Source: Candidatus Giovannonibacteria bacterium RIFCSPLOWO2_02_FULL_45_28
GTDB taxonomy: Bacteria; Patescibacteriota; Minisyncoccia; UBA11713; 2-01-FULL-45-33
Length of the DNA stretch: 35,266 nucleotides
Assembly: GCA_001780725.1 (NCBI GenBank)
Contig: MFIM01000029.1
Coordinates: 1-35,266 of the forward strand
Reading direction: 5' to 3'
A program made the position numbers and the translations under genes. This document shows, one piece after another, positions 1 to 7,993 of the stretch. Position 1 is the first letter of the stretch. The number at the start of each line of letters is the position of its first letter. The notes under the pieces are model-generated. The model saw only the letters and a program-made list of their open reading frames with translations, was not told the DNA's origin and made no database searches.

Positions 1-1
1 A

Positions 2-76
2 CGGGACGATGAATTTCAACAACAACAACTACAGCATGAATTGGATTACCAAGAAAAGCTAAGGAATAGCCAATAA
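2..76 (+). CDS. C-terminal tail of an upstream CDS cut by the window edge (…RDDEFQQQQLQHELDYQEKLRNSQ*)
   Basis: Open frame from the window start to TAA at 74-76; too short to identify. Confidence 0.3.
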   Translation, partial: RDDEFQQQQLQHELDYQEKLRNSQ

Positions 77-218
77 TGTATCTCTCTTTCTGAATATTTA
101 TTCAGATTGATGGTGTGTAGTTTAAAGAACTTCGAATCTGTATGCCGCCAAAGAAAAACTTGAAATTGTCAGCGGTGCGGCTCCGCCGCCTTTCCGAATT
201 TTCGCGGGGGGACTTCCT

Positions 219-241
219 CGCCCCGAGCTTGTCGAGGGGCG
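219..241. repeat. Inverted repeat CGCCCC-GAGCTTGTCGA-GGGGCG upstream of uvrC
   Basis: CGCCCC (219-224) and GGGGCG (236-241) are complementary arms. Confidence 0.5.
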
Positions 242-290
242 AAAGCGGTTCGGACTAATTCAAGAATACTGCACACTTTAGAAAAGCGCT

Positions 291-1664
291 ATGGATATTA
301 AATTGCATAATGCCCGAATCGCGGGAGCAAGGATTAGAATCCCGCAAAATCCCGGGGTATATTTTTTCAGATCCGCCAGCCAGCGGAGCGCGGGCAAAAT
401 TTTGTACATAGGAAAAGCGGCAAATTTGCGCGCAAGGCTTAATTTTTATTTGCGCTTGCAAAAAGAAGCGCCTCCCAAATTAACCGCCCTGCTTAAAGAA
501 GCAAGTGAGATCAATTGGGAAATTTTGGGATCAGAAGCCGAAGCCTTAATCCGCGAAGCCGAGTTAATAAAAAAATACCGCCCAAAATATAACGTGCTGA
601 TGCGCGACGACAAGCAATATTTTTATGTCGGGTTTTCCAAAGAGAAATTCCCAAAAATATTCGTAACGCATCAACCACAACAAACTAAAAACTATAAACT
701 ATCAACCACAAACTACGTCGGTCCGTTCACCGAAGGCGGCGCACTGCGGTCTGTGCTTAAAACATTGCGGCACGCGTTTCCGTATTGCACATGCAAGAAA
801 CCGCACAAAAGATTGTGCTTCAACGCGCGCATTGGGAGATGTTTGGGGTTTTGCTGCATTGCCGTACCCAGGAAGAAGTCGCCCTCCTCGAAGTCCGACT
901 TCAAATCTCCAAAGAAGTCGGACTTCTTCCCGAGCGACTTCGAGGATGGCGCGGCGAACTATCGCAAAAACATCTCCGCAATTAAACAAATTCTCTCCGG
1001 AAAAAATCAGTCGCTTCTTCGCGAACTCAAAAAAGAAATGCATAAATTATCTGATTCCAGAAAATACGAAGAGGCCGGCAAAATTCGCGACCAAATCATG
1101 GCGCTTGAGAAAATTTTCGCGCACCGCGGAGTCATTAAGCAGGACCTGCCCACTGAATTCGGCAAGGCCGTGCGCGCATTGGAATCAATTTTGGGTGTAT
1201 CCGGCATCAACAGAATAGAATCCTACGACATCGCAAATATACATGGCCGATTCGCATACGGGTCTATGGCCGTTTTCGCTGACGGAAAAATTCAAAAAAG
1301 TGAATATCGGCTTTTTAAAATCAAAAGCATACGCAGCTCAAACGACCCGGCAATGCTCCGCGAAGTTATTTTCCGGCGCTTAAGGCGCCGTGAATGGCCT
1401 TATCCGCAAGTGATTATTGTTGATGGCGGACGAGCCCAGCTCGGCGCCGCCTTGGCGGTTAAACCGCCAAGTAAAATTATCGCCTTAACCAAAAATCGCA
1501 AGCATGTCGGCGATCATATTTTTATCCAAAATCGCCGCGAACCGATCCCTTTAGGCAACATCCCGGAACCGCTAAAAAATCTGATTTTAATGCTTGATTC
1601 CGAAGCCCACCGCTTCGCGATTTCTCACTACCGAAAACTGCACAGAAAACGCCTGTTGACATAA
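291..1664 (+). CDS. uvrC: Excinuclease ABC subunit C-like protein, short form (GIY-YIG N-terminus, UVR region, UvrC RNase H-like 'IIVDGGRAQLGAAL')
   Basis: ORF 457 aa; N-terminal 'NPGVYFFR…ILYIGKAANLRARLNFYL', 'LIKKYRPKYNVLMRDDKQY', 'SYDIANIHG', 'DGGRAQLGAA'. Confidence 0.85.
   Translation: MDIKLHNARIAGARIRIPQNPGVYFFRSASQRSAGKILYIGKAANLRARLNFYLRLQKEAPPKLTALLKEASEINWEILGSEAEALIREAELIKKYRPKYNVLMRDDKQYFYVGFSKEKFPKIFVTHQPQQTKNYKLSTTNYVGPFTEGGALRSVLKTLRHAFPYCTCKKPHKRLCFNARIGRCLGFCCIAVPRKKSPSSKSDFKSPKKSDFFPSDFEDGAANYRKNISAIKQILSGKNQSLLRELKKEMHKLSDSRKYEEAGKIRDQIMALEKIFAHRGVIKQDLPTEFGKAVRALESILGVSGINRIESYDIANIHGRFAYGSMAVFADGKIQKSEYRLFKIKSIRSSNDPAMLREVIFRRLRRREWPYPQVIIVDGGRAQLGAALAVKPPSKIIALTKNRKHVGDHIFIQNRREPIPLGNIPEPLKNLILMLDSEAHRFAISHYRKLHRKRLLT
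890..926. repeat. Nested inverted repeats GAAGTCCGACTTC / GAAGTCGGACTTC inside uvrC
   Basis: 890-902 and 914-926 are perfect reverse complements; the CCTCGAAGTC / GACTTCGAGG pair nests outside. Confidence 0.75.
1451..1471. repeat. REP-like palindrome CTTGGCGG-TTAAA-CCGCCAAG inside uvrC
   Basis: Same 8-bp arms as the REP core, different centre; encodes LAVKPPS. Confidence 0.6.
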
Positions 1665-1684
1665 CTTTTGCTACATGCTAACCT
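1656..1684 (+). promoter_or_regulatory. Predicted sigma70-type promoter for secG (TTGACA-17-TAACCT, TGC extended -10)
   Basis: TTGACA 1656-1661, 17-nt spacer, TAACCT 1679-1684; ATG at 1694. Confidence 0.55.
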
Positions 1685-1693
1685 TAAGTAATA

Positions 1694-1912
1694 ATGCGTA
1701 ATTTACTCCTGTGGGTACAAATTGCGGTTTCCGTACTTTTGGTTGCGGCTATTTTGCTTCAGCAAAAAGGCGTCGGTTTAGGCTCGGCTTTCGGAGGAAG
1801 CGGCCAAATCTACAGATCCAAGCGCGGCCTTGAAAAAACCTTATTTATTTCCACCATTGTTCTTGCTGTCTTATTTACATTGGTTGCAATCCTTATACTC
1901 ATTATTAAATAA
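1694..1912 (+). CDS. secG: Preprotein translocase subunit SecG
   Basis: 72 aa, two TM segments, 'LQQKGVGLGSAFGGSGQIYRSKRGLEK' SecG signature. Confidence 0.85.
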   Translation: MRNLLLWVQIAVSVLLVAAILLQQKGVGLGSAFGGSGQIYRSKRGLEKTLFISTIVLAVLFTLVAILILIIK

Positions 1913-1918
1913 AATTTC

Positions 1919-3499
1919 ATGCGAGCCAAAATTCTAGCGCTTATAATATTGGTGCTTATCGCATTGGTGTCGTTTTTGGGCATCTTGTCGGAACTCAACA
2001 AAAAATACGGCGTAGAAATGCCGACGTTTGGTGGAACTTTGCGCGAAGGTATAATCGGCAATCCGCGGTTCATGAATCCGCTCTTGGCCCAAACTGACGC
2101 CGATCGCGACGTGGTATCTTTGATTTATACCGGCCTTATGCGCTACGACAAAGCAGGCGAGCCGAAACCGGCTTTGGCCGAAAACTACGAAGTGTCTCCT
2201 GACGGCCTAATATATACCGTTACATTAAAAAATAAGCTTTATTGGCCGGACGGCGAAAAACTGACAGCCAATGATGTTATATTTACCGTATCGCTGGCCA
2301 AAAACCCCTTGGCCCAAAGCCCGCGCAGGGCTAATTGGGAGGGAGTGGACGCGGAAAAGGTTGACGACAAAACAGTCCGCTTTCGCCTCAAAAAAGCATA
2401 CGCGCCATTTTTGGAAAACTTAACGCTCGGCATCCTGCCGCAACATCTCTGGGAAAAAATTCCTCCGTCTCAGATAGCCTTGGCAGAACTAAACATAAAT
2501 CCGGTAGGCGCCGGACCTTATAAATTAAAATCCACAGAACACGACTCTTTTGGATCCATAACAGCCATAAATTTAACAGCAAACAAATATTTCGTTTTGG
2601 GCAAACCGCACCTAAAAACACTGTCATTGCGTTTCTATTCAGGCGAGGAAGACGTCTTAAAAGATCTGCAAGGAAATATTCTGGATGCTTACGGCGCCAT
2701 TTCCTCACAAAATATAAATAAAATCAGCGACGCAGCAATTCAAAAAATATCCTTGGGACGCATCATCGCCGTATTTTTAAATCAAAACGCGCAAAAAATG
2801 TTCGCATCTTATGAAATACGCCGCGCGCTTAATTTGGCCACAGATAAAAAACGGCTTGTAGAAAAAATATTGGGCAAGTACGGGAAAATTATTGACGGGC
2901 CGTTTCCAAGACTGGCGGAAAGCGTGCCATACGACCCGGATTCGGCGAAAACCACACTTTCCAAATCCAAAACGGAAGTTAAATTTACGCTGACTACGGC
3001 TCAAACTCCAGAACTGGCGGAGGCTGCAGAAATTTTAAAAAACATGTGGAACGATGCAGGTTTTAAGGTGGATGTAAAAACGTTTCCCGTAAGCGACTTG
3101 GAGCAAAGCGTCATCGGCCCACGCAGATACGATGCTTTTCTTTACGGAGAAGAATTAATCGGCAGCGTGCCGGATCCGTTTGCCTTCTGGCATTCCAGCC
3201 AAAGAAACTATCCAGGATACAACATTGCGCTTTACACAAACTCCAAAGTTGACAAATTGCTAGAACAAGCCAGGGCGGAGCAGGATAGAGAAAAGCGCGG
3301 AGAGCTTTACGATAATATCCAAAACGAAATCAAAAAAGATCTGCCGGCGATCTTTTTGTTCACACCATATTATTTGTACGCATTGCCAAAAGATCTCGGC
3401 GGAGCCGACATTGCCAATATCAACACCGGCTCGGAAAGGTTCGCGACAGTCCATGAGTGGTACTTAGAAAAAAACTATGTTTGGAAAATATTTTACTAA
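1919..3499 (+). CDS. ABC transporter substrate-binding protein, family 5 (peptide/oligopeptide type)
   Basis: N-terminal hydrophobic segment; 'GTLREGIIGNPRFMNPLLAQTDADRDVVSLIYTGLMRYD', 'YEVSPDGLIYTVTLKNKLYWPDGEKLTANDVIFT'. Confidence 0.8.
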   Translation: MRAKILALIILVLIALVSFLGILSELNKKYGVEMPTFGGTLREGIIGNPRFMNPLLAQTDADRDVVSLIYTGLMRYDKAGEPKPALAENYEVSPDGLIYTVTLKNKLYWPDGEKLTANDVIFTVSLAKNPLAQSPRRANWEGVDAEKVDDKTVRFRLKKAYAPFLENLTLGILPQHLWEKIPPSQIALAELNINPVGAGPYKLKSTEHDSFGSITAINLTANKYFVLGKPHLKTLSLRFYSGEEDVLKDLQGNILDAYGAISSQNINKISDAAIQKISLGRIIAVFLNQNAQKMFASYEIRRALNLATDKKRLVEKILGKYGKIIDGPFPRLAESVPYDPDSAKTTLSKSKTEVKFTLTTAQTPELAEAAEILKNMWNDAGFKVDVKTFPVSDLEQSVIGPRRYDAFLYGEELIGSVPDPFAFWHSSQRNYPGYNIALYTNSKVDKLLEQARAEQDREKRGELYDNIQNEIKKDLPAIFLFTPYYLYALPKDLGGADIANINTGSERFATVHEWYLEKNYVWKIFY

Positions 3500-4256
3500 C
3501 AAACCGGATATTTCGCAGAGAACGGTTCTTGACATGAAACCGGTACTTTACCAACCAAACGAAGTAAAAACGGACGATATTTTTTACACGGTTTATAGAA
3601 ACCTTGAAGTAATCGGCGGAAAATTGCGGTATGATATTACAGAAATCCCGCCGCAAAAAATGGTTCCGCCGGCTGGGAGAGAGTTTCCCAAAACATTCGG
3701 GCATTATCACAAAGCGCGCAATCCCGAGCTTTACGAAGTTTTGGACGGGCGCGCGTATTTTCTCCTGCAAAAATATGCCGGAGATCCTGCGGAAATCGAA
3801 GAGGCTTACATCGTAGAAGCCGGCGCAGGAGAAAAAGCAATAATACCGCCCGGATTCGGGCATCTATCAATAAACATCGGAAGCGAGAAGTTGGTGTTGG
3901 GAAATTGGATTGGGCTGGTAGAATACGATTACGAAACTATCAAAAAATTCCACGGCGGATGTTATTATGTTTTACTTGCCCGCCGACTCGGCCTTCGAAG
4001 CTTCGGCGAAGGAGGCAACTTTAACGAAGGCGAGGATAAGAGAGATAGTATTGAATTTGAAAAAAATTCTAATTACAAATCAGTTCCGGAGCTGAAAAAA
4101 TTAAAACTGCGAGACCTGCCGGAGCTGGGAATTAAAAATGGCGCCGCGCATCCGATTTTGGATTTAAAAAATTCTCCGGAAAAACTGGACTGGCTCGTAA
4201 ATTCGGAAAAATATATGGATTTATTAACAATAAAAAAACTTTATAAAGAAATTTAA
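3477..4256 (+). CDS. Cupin-type glucose-6-phosphate isomerase
   Basis: 'FPKTFGHYHKARNPELYEVLDGRAYFLLQK', 'AIIPPGFGHLSINIG'; overlaps the 3' end of the substrate-binding protein gene. Confidence 0.75.
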   Translation: MFGKYFTNKPDISQRTVLDMKPVLYQPNEVKTDDIFYTVYRNLEVIGGKLRYDITEIPPQKMVPPAGREFPKTFGHYHKARNPELYEVLDGRAYFLLQKYAGDPAEIEEAYIVEAGAGEKAIIPPGFGHLSINIGSEKLVLGNWIGLVEYDYETIKKFHGGCYYVLLARRLGLRSFGEGGNFNEGEDKRDSIEFEKNSNYKSVPELKKLKLRDLPELGIKNGAAHPILDLKNSPEKLDWLVNSEKYMDLLTIKKLYKEI

Positions 4257-4260
4257 ACAG

Positions 4261-4342
4261 GCCCCAGTGGCGGAACTGGAATACGCGTACGGCTCAGAAC
4301 CGTATCCCGCAAGGGTTAGAGGTTCAAATCCTCTCTGGGGCA
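4261..4342 (+). tRNA. tRNA-Leu(CAG), class II with long variable arm
   Basis: Acceptor GCCCCAG/CTGGGGC, anticodon stem-loop TACGG-CTCAGAA-CCGTA, variable arm, T-arm AGAGG-TTCAAAT-CCTCT, discriminator A. Confidence 0.93.
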
Positions 4343-4370
4343 AAAATAAACATGGAAAATAAATCAAAAA

Positions 4371-4837
4371 ATGATTAAGCAATTTGTAAAAGGCAGAGTT
4401 TATGTATTTATTGATGCGGAAAACTTATTTTACTCACAGCGCACTTTAGGTTGGCGTATTTCGTATGAAAAGCTTATCCATTATTTCAAGCACGAATGTG
4501 GGAAAGAAACCAAATGTTTTGTATATACCGGTAGAGACGAAAGCAATTCCGGTCAAACTAAATTTTTGGATATGCTTGAAATTAATGGTTATATTGTGAG
4601 AACAAGAGTAGTCAAGAAAATAAAAGACCACAAAGGCGGTTACAAATGGAAAAATAATCTTGACATGGAATTGGCGTTTGAAATGGATGATGTCAAAGAC
4701 AAATATGATACCGCAGTGTTAATGTCTGGAGACAACGTATTATCGTAATGTCTACAAGAGGTCATATATCCAAAGAGCTATTGGAGCGAGCTAAATTTAT
4801 AGATTTGCGCAAGCTGAAAGATGCAATCAGTCAATAA
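4371..4837 (+). pseudogene. NYN/LabA-like (DUF88-type) nuclease remnant with internal frameshifting deletion
   Basis: ORF 4371-4748 ('VFIDAENLFYSQ…AVLMSGDNVLS*') continues in another frame as 'RIIVMSTRGHISKELLERAKFIDLRKLKDAISQ*' to 4837. Confidence 0.75.
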
Positions 4838-4880
4838 AAAATCTGGAGCTACCAAAAGGCACTCCAGAGTGTTATCACCT
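4834..4880 (-). ncRNA. Predicted small RNA of about 45 nt ending in an intrinsic terminator
   Basis: Minus strand TCTGGAG-TGCC-TTTT-GGTA-g-CTCCAGA followed by TTTTTTATT (4833-4868), immediately downstream of the promoter at 4885-4912. Confidence 0.4.
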
Positions 4881-4884
4881 TACC

Positions 4885-4912
4885 AGTATAGCAACCCAAT
4901 TATTATTGTCAA
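4885..4912 (-). promoter_or_regulatory. Predicted strong promoter, minus strand (TTGACA-16-TATACT with TGC extended -10)
   Basis: TGTCAA 4907-4912 and AGTATA 4885-4890 on the plus strand. Confidence 0.55.
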
Positions 4913-4917
4913 TAGCC

Positions 4918-4926
4918 TTATCCACA
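4918..4926 (+). promoter_or_regulatory. Perfect DnaA-box-like 9-mer TTATCCACA
   Basis: Exact match to the DnaA box consensus. Confidence 0.45.
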
Positions 4927-4936
4927 ATCTAAAAAT

Positions 4937-5402
4937 ATGAGTAACGTTATTTGGGTAGATGAAAAAGATAATATACTTGGCGAGATTCCGCGAGAAAAAG
5001 CTCATCGAGAAGGATTGTTGCATAGAATTTCTGTTATATATCTTATCAATGAAAAAGGCGAGATTTTAGTAAATTTGCGAGCTAAAGATGGGCATCTTGA
5101 TCATTCTTCCGCTGGGCATGTCGATGTTGGCGAGACATATCTAGAAGCCGCCAAACGAGAACTAAATGAAGAGCTAGGAGTATCTGGCACTGAATTATTA
5201 GATATTGGGGGGGTCTGCTGCGGCCACCGATATTGACGGTGATTTGAAAAGCAACCACATGATGCAAATCTATGCAACAACAGCAAAACCAATAAATATA
5301 AATCACGAAGAAGTAAAAATGATCTTTTGGCAAAACCCCAAAGAAGCATTAAAAGATATGTCAATAAACCCAAAAAAATATACAAATGGCTTCAAGAGCT
5401 AA
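4937..5402 (+). pseudogene. NUDIX hydrolase / isopentenyl-diphosphate isomerase-like, frameshifted at a G7 run
   Basis: ORF 4937-5236 has the Nudix box region 'GHVDVGETYLEAAKRELNEELGV'; the frame continues as 'GGSAAATDIDGDLKSNHMMQIYATTAKP…' (ORF 5205-5402) if one G of 5207-5213 is removed. Confidence 0.75.
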
Positions 5403-5489
5403 ATAAAAATTATTTTAGATTATTTAAACAAGTCGAAAAAATAAAAAATAATCTTTATCAGCTAACATTATAAAAAAATAAATCAAACT

Positions 5490-7433
5490 ATGCCACCGAG
5501 ACAAGAACATCATCAAAGACCGAGAATCAGGACATTAAATGACCCGCCTAGACTCGGCGAGGCTGGCCCGCCTAGACTCGGCGAGGCTGGCCCGCCGAGC
5601 CGGGGCCATTCGGACCGCCACCCGCCTCGCCGGAGCTTCGGCGAAACTGGCGCATTTCGCCAAAACACGCACCAAGCCCCGCGCCACAGCGCGGCCTCCG
5701 ACCGCAAATTTCGCAAAGAAGGATCGCTAACAGGCCACGAACCGCGCGGCCACGCAAAAGCCCTTAAACGCGACACGCTTTACTACGTCCCTCTTGGCGG
5801 ACTGGAGGAAGTCGGCCGCAACTGCTCGTTTTTTGAATACAATGATGAAATTGTAATCATTGATATGGGCATACAATTCCCGGAAGAAGAAACCCCGGGC
5901 GTGGATTGGATTATCCCCAATACAAGCTATCTTGAGAAAAAAAAGAAAAATATCAGGGCGCTTCTCATAACCCACGGACATTATGACCACTTCGGCGCCA
6001 TCCCCTATGTGCTAGAGCGGCTCGGAAATCCGCCGATCTACGGCACGCGGCTGATCAGAGAAATAATTAAAAAACGCTTGAGTGAGATGCCGAATGTCCC
6101 GAAAATGCGCTTTATAGAAATAAAAAGCCGCGACAAAGTTAAGCTCTCCGAGAATTTTACAGCCGAGTTTTTTGGCGTAAGCCATACCGTGCCGGACACA
6201 ACTGGAGTAGCGCTTCACACCCCCGCGGGCATTATGGTACACTTTGCCGATTTTCGGCTTGACTACGACCAGGAAGACACTGTTCAAAACCTTCAGGAGT
6301 TTGAACGGCTCTCCAATCTTGGCGTGCACACATTGTTTTTAGACAGCACCAACGCGGATTTTAGCGGCCATTCGGTTTCAGAGAGAATAGTTGAAGCCAA
6401 TCTTGAAGCAAGCTTCCGCGAAGCCAAAGGGCGGATTATTCTTTCAACATTCTCATCAATGATTACCCGCATGGCCGAAATCGTGAAAATTGCCGAAAAA
6501 CTGGGTCGCAAAGTCGTAATCAACGGCAGAAGCATGAAAGATAATCTTGAAATCGCCAGGAACCTCGGCTACATCAAATACAAACCGGGAACGCTGATTC
6601 AGGTTGAAGAAATAAATAAATACAAAGACGATAAAATACTCATCTTATCAACCGGCGCCCAAGGGCAGGAAAACTCCGGGTTGATGCGCATAGCGAACAG
6701 CGAACACAAGCACATTCATATAAAGCTCGGCGACACAGTTATGTTTTCTTCTTCGGTAATTCCGGGTAACGAGCGCGGCGTGCAAACTCTCAAAGACAAT
6801 TTCACGCGCCAAGGCGCGATTGTCATTACGAATAACGATCTGGACATTCATTCATCCGGCCACGCTCCCGGAGACGATTTGGCGATGGTCGCAAAAATTT
6901 GCAAGCCGAAATTTATTATTCCCATCCATGGCTTCTATTTCAAGCGCGCCGCCAATATTCAAAATATGAAGCAAATAGGCATCGGCAAAGAACGCATTGT
7001 TTTGATGGATAACGGCCAAGTCGCAGAACTCGGCAAAAACAGTGTGGCCATAACCGACAAAACCGTTGACGCTTTTTACGTTATGGTAGACGGCCTCGGC
7101 ATCGGGGATGTGCAGGAAGTTGTTCTGCGCGACCGGCGGATGCTCTCGCAAGACGGAATTTTCGTGGTAATAGCGGCGGTTGATTCAAAAACCGGGCAGG
7201 TGAAAGGTTCACCAGACATAATTTCGCGCGGATTTATTTATCTCAAAGAATCCCACGAGTTGCTTGCGCACACGCGGCATCTCGTAAAGCGCGTAGTGGA
7301 AGAATCCACAAATAAAATGCATCCCATAAATTATACCCATGTCCGCGACAACGTCCGCGAACGCCTCGGTTCCTTCCTCTTCCAAAAAACCAACCGCCGC
7401 CCAATGGTGCTTCCGGTGATAATTGAGGTATAA
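5490..7433 (+). CDS. rnj: Ribonuclease J family metallo-beta-lactamase RNase with extended disordered N-terminus
   Basis: 'LLITHGHYDHFGAIPYVLERLGNPPIYGT', 'HFADFRLD', 'GAQGQENSGLMRIA', 'IPIHGFYFKRAA'. Confidence 0.92.
   Translation: MPPRQEHHQRPRIRTLNDPPRLGEAGPPRLGEAGPPSRGHSDRHPPRRSFGETGAFRQNTHQAPRHSAASDRKFRKEGSLTGHEPRGHAKALKRDTLYYVPLGGLEEVGRNCSFFEYNDEIVIIDMGIQFPEEETPGVDWIIPNTSYLEKKKKNIRALLITHGHYDHFGAIPYVLERLGNPPIYGTRLIREIIKKRLSEMPNVPKMRFIEIKSRDKVKLSENFTAEFFGVSHTVPDTTGVALHTPAGIMVHFADFRLDYDQEDTVQNLQEFERLSNLGVHTLFLDSTNADFSGHSVSERIVEANLEASFREAKGRIILSTFSSMITRMAEIVKIAEKLGRKVVINGRSMKDNLEIARNLGYIKYKPGTLIQVEEINKYKDDKILILSTGAQGQENSGLMRIANSEHKHIHIKLGDTVMFSSSVIPGNERGVQTLKDNFTRQGAIVITNNDLDIHSSGHAPGDDLAMVAKICKPKFIIPIHGFYFKRAANIQNMKQIGIGKERIVLMDNGQVAELGKNSVAITDKTVDAFYVMVDGLGIGDVQEVVLRDRRMLSQDGIFVVIAAVDSKTGQVKGSPDIISRGFIYLKESHELLAHTRHLVKRVVEESTNKMHPINYTHVRDNVRERLGSFLFQKTNRRPMVLPVIIEV
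5543..5590 (+). repeat. Two exact tandem copies of 24-bp cccgcctagactcggcgaggctgg inside the rnj 5' coding region
   Basis: 5543-5566 and 5567-5590 identical; encodes PPRLGEAG x2. Confidence 0.9.
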
Positions 7434-7435
7434 AA

Positions 7436-7457
7436 AAAGCCGAGACGGCTCGGCTTT
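7436..7457. terminator. Bidirectional intrinsic terminator between rnj and the convergent minus-strand ORF
   Basis: AAAGCCGAG-ACGG-CTCGGCTTT. Confidence 0.75.
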
Positions 7458-7974
7458 AGATATCAGTTTCAAAAAGAGACAAAAGTTTTTGCTGCAAGAC
7501 GGTTTCCGCTTCGGCAACAATCTCGGCTACAGCCCCTTCTTGTTGCACCGCTTTAATGTCTATTATAAAAAATGCGCGGTTTTCCCTTGGCGAAACCCAC
7601 AAAGTTCCGCGGTCAGTTAATTCGTCATCAATCGGCCTAAAATCAATTATTAAAACTTTAACCGGAACTCTGTCGCCTATTGGCTGACATTGGGCACCAA
7701 ATGGACCGCCTTGATCCACAGTTTTTCGCGCAACCTCAACCTCATCATTGCTTGTTCGCACAATAATAGATTCTAGTTGACCCGAACACCGGGTCACTTC
7801 TGCTGAAATCGCGAATGGCAATTGCCAGGAAATGAAAAATCGTTCACTGAAATCTTTTACCTCCTCTATGCACCTCATGATTCCGTCAACATTCTCCGCG
7901 AACCTCATAACCGTCCCATTCATGCTAATAATCTCGTATTTGCTCACCACGCACCTCCTTTTTTGTTTTCTCAA
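7456..7974 (-). CDS. Hypothetical protein (true start probably the GTG codons just after AGGAGGT, near 7950)
   Basis: 172-aa ORF; Shine-Dalgarno AGGAGGTgcGTGGTGAGC; no recognised family. Confidence 0.6.
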   Translation of the reverse strand: MRKQKRRCVVSKYEIISMNGTVMRFAENVDGIMRCIEEVKDFSERFFISWQLPFAISAEVTRCSGQLESIIVRTSNDEVEVARKTVDQGGPFGAQCQPIGDRVPVKVLIIDFRPIDDELTDRGTLWVSPRENRAFFIIDIKAVQQEGAVAEIVAEAETVLQQKLLSLFETDI

Positions 7975-7993
7975 ACCGTGCTAGCATAAGTAA

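Noticed and set aside
5543-5590. Short direct repeats that might suggest a CRISPR-like array
   Set aside because: Only two contiguous copies with no spacers, inside the rnj coding frame; no cas genes in the window.
5513-5776. Antisense ORF over the rnj repeats (SPSLGGPASPSLGG…)
   Set aside because: Product of the palindromic repeats read on the other strand; no start signals.
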